Positions 1-12,100 of a stretch of DNA of 64,000 nucleotides are shown piece after piece; within the stretch, counting starts at the first letter, position 1, and every line of letters starts with the position of its first letter. The notes under the pieces are model-generated. The model was not told the DNA's origin. It saw only the letters and a list, made by a program, of their open reading frames with translations, and searched no databases. Origin of the DNA: Globisporangium splendens (taxonomy: Eukaryota; Oomycota; Peronosporomycetes; Pythiales; Pythiaceae). Location: NCBI GenBank assembly GCA_006386115.1, contig VFIW01000165.1, positions 1-64,000 of the forward strand, read 5' to 3'. Position numbers and translations under genes: made by a program.

Positions 1-426
1 ATTGGGACAAGGCACGCGCCTTCTCCCGCGTTACAGACTCTCACCAAAGAAATTCTCCAGTCTCCTGGAGAAAAAGATAAAATTCTGGATGTTTGGCTCT
101 GTGGCAACAGCAGGTGTGTACCGTATTGACCAACATTCCGAGACACGGTTGCACTTTCTCATTCTGAAACCTGGAGAAAGCTGCCGCCACACACGCGCAA
201 GCACACTGCAGCTCCGCACGTCAGGACTTGATGGCCGCTCCTCCTCCTGCATGACAAAGCAGAGGGTTCAGTATTGAATTTGAACCATCGGGTCAGAAGC
301 ACAAAGGCAACCGAGACAGCGTCTGTTCTTATCCGCGGGATAGCCTCAGCGTCTTGGACCCGATCCTGAAACTCCAGGGCGGTTAATTTTATCACCACGA
401 GACAGATTCTCGCATAGCCACGCAGA
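1..426. other. no gene recognised upstream of phytochelatin synthase
   Basis: Short overlapping open frames exist on both strands but none resembles a protein family or shows a convincing exon. The stretch may contain the promoter and 5' UTR of the gene starting at 427, or the end of a gene lying outside the window. Confidence 0.5.
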
Positions 427-2844
427 ATGCTGGCGAGAAGCCGCGAGTTGATCCGCTGCCGCTGTGTGGCGGGAGGGGTCTGTGGCGCCAACGCCCCAAT
501 GACCAGCAGCAGCATCGTGCTGCCGCAGCACCAGAGCCGCATTTTCGCGCTTGATCACTATCCGACGCGAGCCAGCGGCTGCTGCAGCAACCCGCGCCAC
601 AACAGCACGAGCATCGCGTCGTCGTCGGCCGCTGCGTCGCTGCGTTCCAGTTCGACTGGCCTGTCGACGTCTGCCGCCGATCTCGCGTTTGTATCCAGTC
701 TCGCCGCGCACTTCCAGCAACAACAGCACCACCAGCTGCAGATCCAGACCAAGCCGCTGTACCCGGTGATCTTCCCGCTGCACCACAACCACCGCCGCTC
801 GCCATTTGCGCATTCGAAGCCGCGAGGCGTCGTGTCGGCGCATCACTCTCACAAAGCCAAGCCGCGCGCGCAGGTGCAACCAAGACTCGCTAAGAGCAGA
901 AGCAGTAATCGCTCAGGCTTTGGTGGAAGTGGTCACAGCGCAGTAGGCAAAGTGACGGAGAGCCACAAGCAGCAACACACGGCAGAAGAGGAGAAGGAGT
1001 GTGAGCTACCGATGGACATGGAGTGTGGCTGCAAGACCAAGCGCTTGAAGGAGCAGCAGGAGGCTGAGGCACTCGCAAAAGCGGCTGCTGCGCGAGTTCA
1101 AGTGATCTCGTCGTCGTCTGTGTCGTCGTCGGTTGTCGTTGTCCGGAGTTCCAACCCAGCTCTTGAGAGCGGTGTAAAAACCGGTATTTCGTACGAGTCA
1201 TCGTTCCACCGCCGCCATTTACCCCAGGATTGTATCGCGTTTTCCAGTCCAGAAGGCAGAAAGCTGTTCACGCAGGCGCTCAACCGTACGGAGAACAACT
1301 ACATGCAGATCTATTTCCCGCTTGCGGAACAATTTATCACCCAGGCCGAACCTGCTTTCTGTGGCCTCGCGACCTTGGCGATGTGCTTGCTTGATCACTA
1401 TCCGACGCGAGCCAGCGGCTGCTGCAGCAACCCGCGCCACAACAGCACGAGCATCGCGTCGTCGTCGGCCGCTGCGTCGCTGCGTTCCAGTTCGACTGGC
1501 CTGTCGACGTCTGCCGCCGATCTCGCGTTTGTATCCAGTCTCGCCGCGCACTTCCAGCAACAACAGCACCACCAGCTGCAGATCCAGACCAAGCCGCTGT
1601 ACCCGGTGATCTTCCCGCTGCACCACAACCACCGCCGCTCGCCATTTGCGCATTCGAAGCCGCGAGGCGTCGTGTCGGCGCATCACTCTCACAAAGCCAA
1701 GCCGCGCGCGCAGGTGCAACCAAGACTCGCTAAGAGCAGAAGCAGTAATCGCTCAGGCTTTGGTGGAAGTGGTCACAGCGCAGTAGGCAAAGTGACGGAG
1801 AGCCACAAGCAGCAACACACGGCAGAAGAGGAGAAGGAGTGTGAGCTACCGATGGACATGGAGTGTGGCTGCAAGACCAAGCGCTTGAAGGAGCAGCAGG
1901 AGGCTGAGGCACTCGCAAAAGCGGCTGCTGCGCGAGTTCAAGTGATCTCGTCGTCGTCTGTGTCGTCGTCGGTTGTCGTTGTCCGGAGTTCCAACCCAGC
2001 TCTTGAGAGCGGTGTAAAAACCGGTATTTCGTACGAGTCATCGTTCCACCGCCGCCATTTACCCCAGGATTGTATCGCGTTTTCCAGTCCAGAAGGCAGA
2101 AAGCTGTTCACGCAGGCGCTCAACCGTACGGAGAACAACTACATGCAGATCTATTTCCCGCTTGCGGAACAATTTATCACCCAGGCCGAACCTGCTTTCT
2201 GTGGCCTCGCGACCTTGGCGATGTGCTTGAACGCGCTCCAGATCGACCCAGGTCGCCTATGGAAAGGACCATGGAGATGGTTCAGCGAAGAACTGTTTGA
2301 TTGCTGCACATCCTTGAGTGTTGCCAAGGAGAAGGGGATTAGCCTGTCGGAGTTTATCTGCCTCGCGCGATGCAATGGCGTGCTCACAGATGATAGGCGT
2401 GCCGACAACAACCTGTCGCTCGACCAGTTTCGCTCCGTCGTGAAACACAGCTGCTCGACGAGCAACGAGATTGTGGTGCTCAACTACAGCCGCAAGGTGC
2501 TCGGACAGACTGGTGACGGCCATTTTTCGCCTATCGGTGGCTACCACGAAGAGAATGACATGGTGTTGTTGCTCGATGTCGCGCGTTTCAAGTACCCTCC
2601 GCACTGGGTGCGCCTCCCACTGGTATACGAAGCCATGCAAAAGATCGACCAATCCATTGGCCTTCCCCGGGGTCTTGTCGTGCTCAAGGAAAACGCCCAC
2701 GCCACGGGGCCAACCCTCGTGAAGCAGCTTGTGCACAGCGCCCACCCAGAACTGCCGGTGAAGCCAGCGCCATCGCCGTGCTGCAATAGTGTGTCGTCGA
2801 TTGAATCGGCGCGCCGTGTCGCTGCATTCGCCAATCCCAACTAG
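427..2844 (+). CDS. phytochelatin synthase with in-frame internal duplication
   Basis: Glutathione gamma-glutamylcysteinyltransferase, a papain-like enzyme that makes phytochelatins from glutathione and so chelates heavy metals. The single-exon frame gives 805 aa and ends at TAG. The complete catalytic domain lies in the C-terminal half: FCGLATLAMCLNALQIDPGR carries the nucleophilic Cys, followed by WKGPWRWFSEE, GHFSPIGGYHEENDM (catalytic His) and LDVARFKYPPHWV (catalytic Asp), matching the plant and yeast Cys-His-Asp triad. About 280 residues, comprising a Ser/Gln/His-rich N-terminal region and the start of the domain through the catalytic Cys, are present twice because of a perfect 840-bp tandem repeat. 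The first domain start is therefore cut off after CGLATLAMCL and lacks His and Asp. Without the repeat the protein would be 525 aa. The basic N-terminus could be a targeting sequence. The start could instead be the in-frame ATG at 499. The duplication may be real or an assembly error. Confidence 0.9.
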   Translation: MLARSRELIRCRCVAGGVCGANAPMTSSSIVLPQHQSRIFALDHYPTRASGCCSNPRHNSTSIASSSAAASLRSSSTGLSTSAADLAFVSSLAAHFQQQQHHQLQIQTKPLYPVIFPLHHNHRRSPFAHSKPRGVVSAHHSHKAKPRAQVQPRLAKSRSSNRSGFGGSGHSAVGKVTESHKQQHTAEEEKECELPMDMECGCKTKRLKEQQEAEALAKAAAARVQVISSSSVSSSVVVVRSSNPALESGVKTGISYESSFHRRHLPQDCIAFSSPEGRKLFTQALNRTENNYMQIYFPLAEQFITQAEPAFCGLATLAMCLLDHYPTRASGCCSNPRHNSTSIASSSAAASLRSSSTGLSTSAADLAFVSSLAAHFQQQQHHQLQIQTKPLYPVIFPLHHNHRRSPFAHSKPRGVVSAHHSHKAKPRAQVQPRLAKSRSSNRSGFGGSGHSAVGKVTESHKQQHTAEEEKECELPMDMECGCKTKRLKEQQEAEALAKAAAARVQVISSSSVSSSVVVVRSSNPALESGVKTGISYESSFHRRHLPQDCIAFSSPEGRKLFTQALNRTENNYMQIYFPLAEQFITQAEPAFCGLATLAMCLNALQIDPGRLWKGPWRWFSEELFDCCTSLSVAKEKGISLSEFICLARCNGVLTDDRRADNNLSLDQFRSVVKHSCSTSNEIVVLNYSRKVLGQTGDGHFSPIGGYHEENDMVLLLDVARFKYPPHWVRLPLVYEAMQKIDQSIGLPRGLVVLKENAHATGPTLVKQLVHSAHPELPVKPAPSPCCNSVSSIESARRVAAFANPN
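549..2229. repeat. perfect 840-bp direct tandem duplication
   Basis: Bases 549-1388 are repeated without a visible difference at 1389-2228, and one further base also matches. The unit is 280 codons, so the frame is kept. Both original ends carry GCTTGA, a short microhomology, but the junction at about 1389 is offset rather than a clean crossover in it. Lack of silent differences means a very recent event or a mis-assembly. Confidence 0.95.
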
Positions 2845-3179
2845 GTAGGCGCTTTGCACGACCAACCCAAGCTTAATTATTCCAGTTTGTGCTCTTCAAG
2901 ACACCGAACCAAGTTGAGGAGAGTCGAGACTTTTATCACAATAGGGGTCCTCAAGATTGGCAGCAAGATTGAGAAAGAAGGACAGAAGAGCAAATGAGAG
3001 AAGAACGTAATCAGCCCTGTATCAATATCAATATAACTCTAGAAGAACTTTTTACGGCATTCTGGCGAGTTGCAGTTGAAATAAGTCAAACAACCGAAGC
3101 TGACGCCATTCCACAGGAAAGACGAGTCCACGAAAAGCAAAAGATCAGAACATGATTTCACACAATTTTAGATCAGCTT
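2845..3179. other. intergenic region between convergent genes
   Basis: This lies between the stop of the phytochelatin synthase gene and the stop of the minus-strand repeat-protein gene. It should contain both 3' UTRs. No coding signal was seen. Confidence 0.6.
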
Positions 3180-6100
3180 CTAGGCACTACTATCTATATC
3201 GGTTGTATCGATACATCGCCACTTACCGTCTTCGGCACAGATGTACAGGTGTTTGGCATCGAAACGGATCTCCCCAGCCTTGCACGGCGTTGAAATGGTC
3301 GGCGCGGTCGCGGCACCCGAGAAAATCACTTTCGAGCCTGCAAACTCCACGGAAGCACCTGAAAAAGTCGCTTTGGGGGTCGAGAAATCCACTGATGTGC
3401 CTGAGAAAGTCACTCCAGTGCTTGAAAACTCCACGGATGAGCCTGAGAAGGTCGCTGCAGGGGTAGTGAAATCGACGGATGCACCCGAAAAAGTCACTTT
3501 TGCCCCGAGAAACTAACGGCAGCCCCGAGAAATCAATGCTCGCTCCATCCACCAACAGACTCGGAGTCGAAAGCGTCAGTGACGAGCCATCATGCGAGAT
3601 CATCGCGGCATCTTTGCGCATGTTCAAATCGCCCCTGAAGCTGACATCCCCAGTCGCCACGTCAACCTGGAGCATCACCGATTCTCCCGAGTTTGCCACA
3701 AAATCATCCGAGTCGACAATTAGCGGTCCACCAAGGATAGTAGTGCTATTGCCTGTGATTGAGAATGTCGTCGTCGCCTTCAAGTCCATCGAGTTTAACG
3801 AATTGAGCTCCATATGTTGCACATTGTTGACGCTAACTATACTGTTTGAGACGGACAGCAGCGTCGTCTCGCTCGGGTATTCCGCACGGAATGAACCGTG
3901 CACCGAGTCAGTCGACCCTTCCCCTGGGGTCACAACGATCGAACCTCCTTTGCCATTCACATTTGGTCCCGCATTGAGCAAAATCCCACCCCCCGTGCCG
4001 TCTTCGACTTTCGACTCGCCCACTGAAACGCGGAACAACCCCGCTGTCGCCTCTGCAGCGTTACCAGTAGTGAATGTGATCTCACCGCTATTGCCATCGC
4101 CAGCGCTGTCACTGGATACAAATTGAACCGCACCAGAATCGAATCCGTCGGCTGGAGAGTCCGTCTGGATCAACACTCGCGCACTATTGCCTGCACTGCT
4201 GGATCTACTTGTGATCAGGACCGTTCCACCAGTAGTGCTCGTTGCGGCGCCGCCGGTAATCACGACGTCACCACCAGTGGCGCTCTCACCTCCTGTGATG
4301 ATTGACGATCCTCCGGTGCCGGTCGCATTGGTGCTTTTCCCACCAATGATACTGATGGTTCCACCTTCTGCAGCGTCACCACTGCCGACAGCCATGCTAA
4401 TCCAACCGGCTTTACCGTCCACCGCATCCGACGTTGAGATGAAGATCTCCCCGGAATCACCAGAACTTGCTTTTCCCGTGAGCAAGGTCAGTGTACCGCT
4501 TCTCTGGCCCTCACCAGAATCAGCAGTCCCGACCAACACATTTCCGCTGACTGCTGAGGCGCCAGTGCCGCTCAAAATCGTGACATCACCGCCACGCGAA
4601 GCAGTTCCAACGCCTCCGTAAAGCTCGATACTACCGCCAGCTCCCCCGACAAGGTGGAGCTCACCGCCGATACCATCTGATGCGGTTGAGCTCGTTCCAG
4701 CCTTGATTTGGACGTCACCACCTTCAAGAGCATCTCCTGATCCGACTGACAGAATGATTGATCCTGCCTTACCAAACGTAGCATCAGATGTAGTGATGTT
4801 AACTCCACCAGAGTCTCCTCCCAGTGAGATACCCGAAAAGATGCTTATCGAGCCACTAGTTTGGTCCGTCCCGGAGCTTGCACTTCCGATCAGAATGCTG
4901 CCACTTGTTGACGTCGTACTTTCGCCGCTGAAGATCCGCACATCGCCACCACGCTCATCGCTTCCTGTTCCACCACGAATATCAACGAGCCCTCCAACCT
5001 TTGTGCCGTTTCCGCCTTGAATGCTTAGCAATCCACCAACTCCACCAGCGTCCGTGCTACTTCCACTCATCAGGCTGAGCGATCCACTGTCAACATCGTC
5101 TCCTTTCCCGACGACCAAGGAAATAGATCCAGCTTTACCACCAACTGCACTAGACGTACTCAAGGATACGCCACCAGAATCACCAGCACTCGATTCTCCA
5201 GTCGAAAAAATCAGAAATCCACTAATCCGATTTGAACCGACATTTGAGGTGCTGGTAAATGCATTACCACTCGAGCTCGCATCGCCGGATCCACTAGTTA
5301 TGTGCACACTGCCACCTGTCCCGGTGTGTCCGCTCCCACCGATGATTTCCACATCACCGCCTGCCAGTCCGCCATTTCCGCCAACAAGAGCCACAGCGCC
5401 GCCAGTCCCTTCCGGATCAGAAGTCTCGCCCCTAGTAAGTCGCACCTCACCTCCAACGGAAGAATCACCAATACCAACACTCAACAGCACAGAGCCACCT
5501 TGTCCACTTGTAGCGCTTGAACTGCTGATAGTAATGTTGCCGGAATCGCCGCCACTGGACACACCGGAGTAGAGATTCACGCTGCCACTGGTTTTCTGAG
5601 TGCCAGAATCCACGCTGCCGATCCAAATGTCACCACTAGGAACACTGCTGCCAGTACCACTAACAATGTGGACACTGCCTCCACTCTCTTCAACGCCAGA
5701 ACCACCAGAAATCACAACATCTCTGCCGGTTTTAGTCCCCTCGCCGCCGTCAATCGTGGTACGACTTCCAACGCCAGGGGAAGCCGTGCTATTACCTGCT
5801 CGGATATTCACCTCGCCACCATCACCCGTATCACCAGAGCCAACCGATAACGTGACTGACCCGGACATTCCGCTCGTAGCGTCCAGTGTGCGAAGCAGCA
5901 GAGCGCCAGAGTCTCCAGCACTTGCTGCTCCTGTGCGAAGCTCCAACGAACCACTGACTGGCGCAGAGCCAGAATCAGCCGTTGCGATCACCACGTTTCC
6001 GCTTTGAGATGATGCTCCGACACCACTCGTCAGCAGTACACTGCCGCCACTTGCTTCGGTTCCTTCACCAGCAGTCAAGCGGACGTCTCCACCAGTCTTA

Positions 6101-9100
6101 CCAGACCCGCCGAGAAGCTCAACCTTTCCGCTTGTGCTACCGTCGCCAGTCGCTTCGCCTGCACTAACACGTACGTTTCCGCCAACTTCAGCATCACCAG
6201 ATCCTACACCGAGTGTGATTGATCCGCCATTGCCATTAGTAGCTGCAGAAGTCAAGATCGATACGCTGCCAGAGTTACCGCTGCTTGACAAGCCACTCGA
6301 AAAGATCAGCGAACCGCTTGGTTGACCAGATCCGGATGCCCCACTCGAAACCTCCACCCCTCCGCTTGCAGCACTCTCACCAGCACCGCTGCTGATTTGA
6401 ATACGACCGCCATTTCTACTTCCGCCGGAACCGCCAGCCAGCACAACGTCGCCACCGTCAAAAGTTCCTTTCCGCCAACCACCGAAACAGTACCGCCGGT
6501 GCTTTCGTCGCGACTATTATCACCGCCTTGCAAGCTCAACTCGCCTGCGACCTCATCATCACCAGAACCGACCCAAACTGAAATCGAGCCACCCCTGCCA
6601 CCAGTTGCATCCGAAGTCGCGACGGAGGTACTGCTAAAGCTTCCGCTACTTGCAATCCCCGACAGTATAGATACCGACCCGCTAGACGTACTTGCTGCTG
6701 CACTCGCGATCACAACGTCCCCGCTCGAGGATGAAGTGCTATTCCCACTTGAGATTTGGACACTTCCTCCGACGACACTTTCGCCGAGTCCTCCAGACAG
6801 CATAACAGCACCGCCATTGGCCGTGGTAGCGCCACCAGTCACAACAACCGTCCCGCCAGTGCCGTCGTCACCGTTGCTTGGGCCAGCCGTGAGCAATAGT
6901 GAGCCTCCATCGGAAACGTCACCGCCGCCGACACTGAGAGCAATTGACCCACCCTTGCCATTCACGCCATCGGATGTCTGGATCGAGATACTTCCAGAGT
7001 CTCCACTGCTCGAGGTTCCGGATGACAATGCCAGCGACCCGCTGGTATGATCGGTGCCAGCAGGTCCAGATGCAATCTGGATGTCCCCGCTCATGGCATT
7101 GTTGCCGAACCCGCTGATGATGCGGACGCTACCTCCCTTGCCAGTTTCAGTCGCACCACCATTGATGACAACATCTCCTCCAGAGAGAATACCGGTCCCT
7201 CCAGCTATCGACACCTCTCCACCCGTTCCACCAGAGTTGGTACTGGCACCAGCTTCGATAGTCATTGCTCCTCCAGTGATAGTACCTGCAGAACCCAAGC
7301 TCATTGTAATCGATCCGGCAATTCCACCTTCAGCCGGTGACGTGAGGATCGAGATACTGCCAGTATCACCGCCTGTCGAACGACCCATCGATACTGTAAT
7401 TGAACCACTTGTCGCAGCAGAAGCCGAATCAGCGCTTGCTATATAGAGCGAACCTGTGGGACCACTATCGCTTGCTCCGCTGGTCATGCTGACATGCCCA
7501 CCAGACCCTGTAGTGGCTGATCCAGCGATAAGTTTCAGCTCTTCTCCAGTGTCAACTCCGCTGCCTGCTTGAAGTTGTAAACGACCGCCGGACTCTCCGT
7601 CGTTTGCATTTGGACCCGCATAAATACTTGCTTCTCCAGCTTCGCCAATATCAGACTGACCAACGCTAAACAAGATTGAACCAGCTTTCCCATTTCTTGC
7701 CGCAGATGAAATGAACGAAATGCCACCCGAGTCGCCTCCATCCGTTGCCCCTGTTAAAAATCCAATTGATCCACTGTCATGGGCGCTGCCAGCGTCAGCT
7801 GTGGCAACCAACACATTTCCACTTGTCGCCCCGTCTCCTGTCCCACTGAGTAATCGCACGTTTGCACCGATTGAAGACGCACCGGAGCCGGCAGTAACTT
7901 CCACATCTCCGCCAGAGCTAGTACCCGTTCCGCCTGACAAAAGAACTCGTCCCCCATACCTCCATCGTTCAAGCTTGATCCCCCCGACGAGGTGGATTTC
8001 TCCAGAGTCAACGATATCGCCTACACCAGGCGAAATCACAACACTTCCACCTTTTCCGTTGGTAGCGCCAGAAGTAGCAATATGCACGCCTCCGGAATCT
8101 CCTCCTCCAGTGTTTCCTGATGATATGCTAGTCGACCCGCTCGTTTGCGTCTCGGAAGGTGATGCAGACAGAATGATGTCGCCGCTTGTTGAAGAACTAC
8201 CATTTCCAGTCATCAAAAATACACTGCCACCAACGAGTTCGTCGCCGCTGCCACCTGAGATATCGATACTTCCTGCGCTTGATTTACCATATCCGTCGGT
8301 GAGTGAGACAATTCCACCATTTCCAAAATCATTGGTCGAGCTGCCACTGCTGATAGCAATGCCTCCGCTACCTATCCCGTCTCCTGAACCAGAGGTAAGA
8401 TTAATCCATCCTCCGATTCCACTTGCTGAATCAGAGGATTGGATCGAGATATCACCAGACGAGCCGCCATTTGAAGACCCTGTCGAGAGTGACATATGCC
8501 CACTAGCGCCTGATTCGACCGTGGAAGTCGAAATCTCAACAGCTCCACTATTTTGACTAACACTTGCGCCGCTTGAGACAATCGCAGATCCGCCAACACT
8601 TTCAAACGATACGCCACCAGCAACCAATACGTTCCCAGCGCTAATAGCAGCTTCACCACCAACGACAGTCACATTGCCACCGACACCATCTTCCAAATTA
8701 AGTCCTGCTTCAATTTCAATAAAGCCGCTAAAATCCGATGAACTGATGCCAGATCGAACGCTAATAGATCCACTTTGGCCACTAGTGGAGTCAGAAGTCA
8801 AAAGTGCAATACTGCCTGAATCTCCTCCGCTCGATAAACCGGTCGACAGCGTCAGATTACCGCTCGCGTGGCTTAGAGCACTCGAAATTAGCACGTCGCC
8901 GCTCATTGCCATATCTCCAATGCCACTGGTCACACGAATACTGCCACCGCAGCTGGTGTTGCCACTGCCACCGATCAACTCGATGTTGCCACCAGTCTTT
9001 GTCCCCGTTCCACCGGATAACCGAACCAGGCCACCAATGTCGTTGTCGTTGGTACTGTTACCACCGCCGATGTCGACAGATCCACCGACCAATGAATAAC

Positions 9101-12100
9101 CAGATCCAACGCTGATGGTGACAGACCCACCTTGGTCACCTACAGCAGCAGACGACAACATGGACAAGCTTCCCAAGTCGCCATTAGTAGACGAGCCAGA
9201 AGACACAGCGACCCCGCCACTCGCTTCGTTTGCTCCAGAATTGGCGCTAGAGATAATCACTTGGCCACTCTTCGCACCATCGCCACTGCCACTGCTGACT
9301 CGAATGCTTCCACCTTCGGTACTTGATCCTTCGCCTGCTGAAATTGTCACATTCCCGCCGAGTTTCGTGCCATCTCCACCTGTTATTGCGATGGAGCCTC
9401 CAGTGCCACCGGTGTTTGTACTGCCACCGCCCGATATTGCGACTCTGCCTCCTTCAGGCGCATCCCCAGTGTTGACGTCGATGGTCACATGTCCGCCGTG
9501 TCCGCTTGTTGCGTTCGAAGTGAAGATAGCCACAGAACCAGAGGAACCGCTACTGGACTCTCCTGAGAACACCTGTATTGCTCCTGTGGAACTGGACGTC
9601 GATGTTGACACTAAGATATCACCACTTATACCTTGCTCTCCGCGTCCACTGGAAATTGTTATACTGCCCCCAAGTATATCGGAGCTGTTGCCTGCTGCTA
9701 GGTTGATAGCACCTCCACTTTGGGAACCAGCACCTCCGAGTATAGAAACAGCACCACCAAATCCGAGCTCGTTAACAGTACTTCCAGCGCGCAATGTAAT
9801 TTCACCGCTTTCACGAGCAGTGCCGGTACCGACTGCAAGAGTTATAGATCCGCCCTGCCCGCCAGTTGCATTTGAAGTTCGCATGTCCATCACACCGGAA
9901 CTGCCTTCAATAGATGCACCCGTCGAAAAGCTCATTGGTCCACTGTTTTGCTTTGAACCTGATGACGCAGTTGAGAACTTGATCTCTCCACTGGCTGCTT
10001 CAGCTCCGCTCCCACTGGCAATGATGACGCGACCACCAGTAACGTTCCCCGCACCGGCCTCAAGAGAAACATCACCGCCTGTCATTGTTCCAGAGCCAGC
10101 AGTCATCGAGATAATCCCGCTAACTCCATTTGGATCAGAACTATTGCCTCCACTGAAGCGCAACTCCCCACTTGCTTGAGAGTCACCAGAGCCAACGCTG
10201 ATGTCGATTGAACCACCCTTACCGGACGAAGCACCAGATGTCGAGATCGAAATATGTCCTGAATCCCCTCCACTTGGTACTCCAGACGAAAGCGTAAGCG
10301 AGCCACTCGTTTTCATGAGTCCAGACGCTGCCGATCCAATCAGTATATCCCCACTTCTAGCAGTATCACCCGTACCACTTTCAACTTGGACATCACCACC
10401 TTTAAATGTGTCGCCTTGGCCACCACGTAGTATAATTTCACCTCCAGCTTTCGATCCAGCGCCACCTTGAATCGACACTGCACCTCCTGTTCCATCAATG
10501 TTCATTGCCAATCCAGCACTAATGCCGACAGTACCGCCAGATGTATCGCCGCCAAGCCCCACACTTAGGGAAATAGATCCGCCTTGACCTTTGCTAGCAT
10601 CGGACGTCGCAATGCTAACATTGCCGGACGGGCCTCCATTGGACACACCTGAAGATATCTTCACACTCCCACTTGTCTGATCAGTACCGGATTCTGCAGA
10701 CGAGATAGAAATGTCCCCGCTAGTAGCTGCAGAACCAGATCCACTGAGTACGGTGATGTCGCCACCTTTTCCTTGGCCGCCGACGCCTCCATACAAATCC
10801 ATATTGCCTCCATCATTTGTTCCACGACCACTGGATAACTGAATTGAGCCGCCAACGCCACCTGCAGCAGTACTATTTCCAGCTGTGAGCTCAATCACGC
10901 CACCTGCTGGAACATCTGCAGAACCGACGATAATCTCAATTAGCCCTCCTTTTCCATATGTTGCATCAGACGTTCGAATATCAATGCTTCCAGAGTCTCC
11001 CAGGGCGGATTTTCCGGTCCAAACTTGAATATTTCCACTAGGTTGTGAAGATCCGGAGTCTGCTGTTGATATTGACACGTCACCACTTTTCACAACAGGG
11101 CCGCTCCCGCTCGTAAGAAAGACGTCTCCTCCAACTTGACCAGTTCCAACGCCTCCAAAGATCTCAACATTACCGCCGGATACCCCAGTAGCACCATTGA
11201 CTGCAACGCCGCCGCCAACACCAGCCGTATTAGTTGAGTCACCGCCACGTATGCTCACTGCGCCACCAACATCTTCGTCACCGGGACCACTGCCAGCGTG
11301 ATTGATCCGCCTTGGCCATTCTGAGCTGATGATGTTTTTTATTGAAATCGAACCGGAATCTTCGTTGCTTGAATTTCCTGAAAGAATTGAGATTGAGCCG
11401 CTTATTTGACCTGCCCCAGACTCTGCAGACGAAATCGACAGATCGCCGCTTGTTGCACTGTCTCCACCGCCACTTGTGACAACAACGTTCCCACCATATC
11501 CGCTACTTGAAGTACCACCATGCAGCAACAGATCACCTCCTTTATTTGAGCCTGAACCACCAGCAATCGACACAGCGCCCCCTACTCCATTCGTGTGCGT
11601 ACTCGTTCCAGCAGCTATATCCATGTCACCACCATCACGAACGTCTCCGGATCCGACGCGTACAGAGATAACCCCGCCTTGCTCACTTGTAGCAGTAGCT
11701 GTAGCAATTGTAACATTTCCTGAATTGTCTCCTGTTGCAACTCCAGTTGACAAAAACACACTCCCGCTGGCTTGAGTGCGACCTGACGAAGCCGTAGAAA
11801 TAACAATGTCTCCACTGGATATGTCGCTGGTGCCACTAGAAATATCGACATTTCCTCCTTGAGCTTCAGTTCCTTCACCTGCCGATAAAGTGACGTCGCC
11901 GCCGTAGCTTGTACCACTGCCACTAGCAAATGAAATATTTCCACCTCTTCCACTTGGATGTGTACGTTGGCCACCATATACGTAGAGAGAACCAGCCTTG
12001 TCATCGTCTCCCGATCCAGCGCCCAATACGATTGATCCGCTTTTTCCGCCTTCAGCATTTGACGTCAAAATGGATACATCTCCGGAATCTCCTCCAAATG

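Noticed and set aside
3224..3232. GTAAGT near the end of the giant gene as a splice donor
   Set aside because: The codons there give EDGKWRCI, a natural continuation, with a stop soon after. A further 3' exon cannot be excluded but is not needed.
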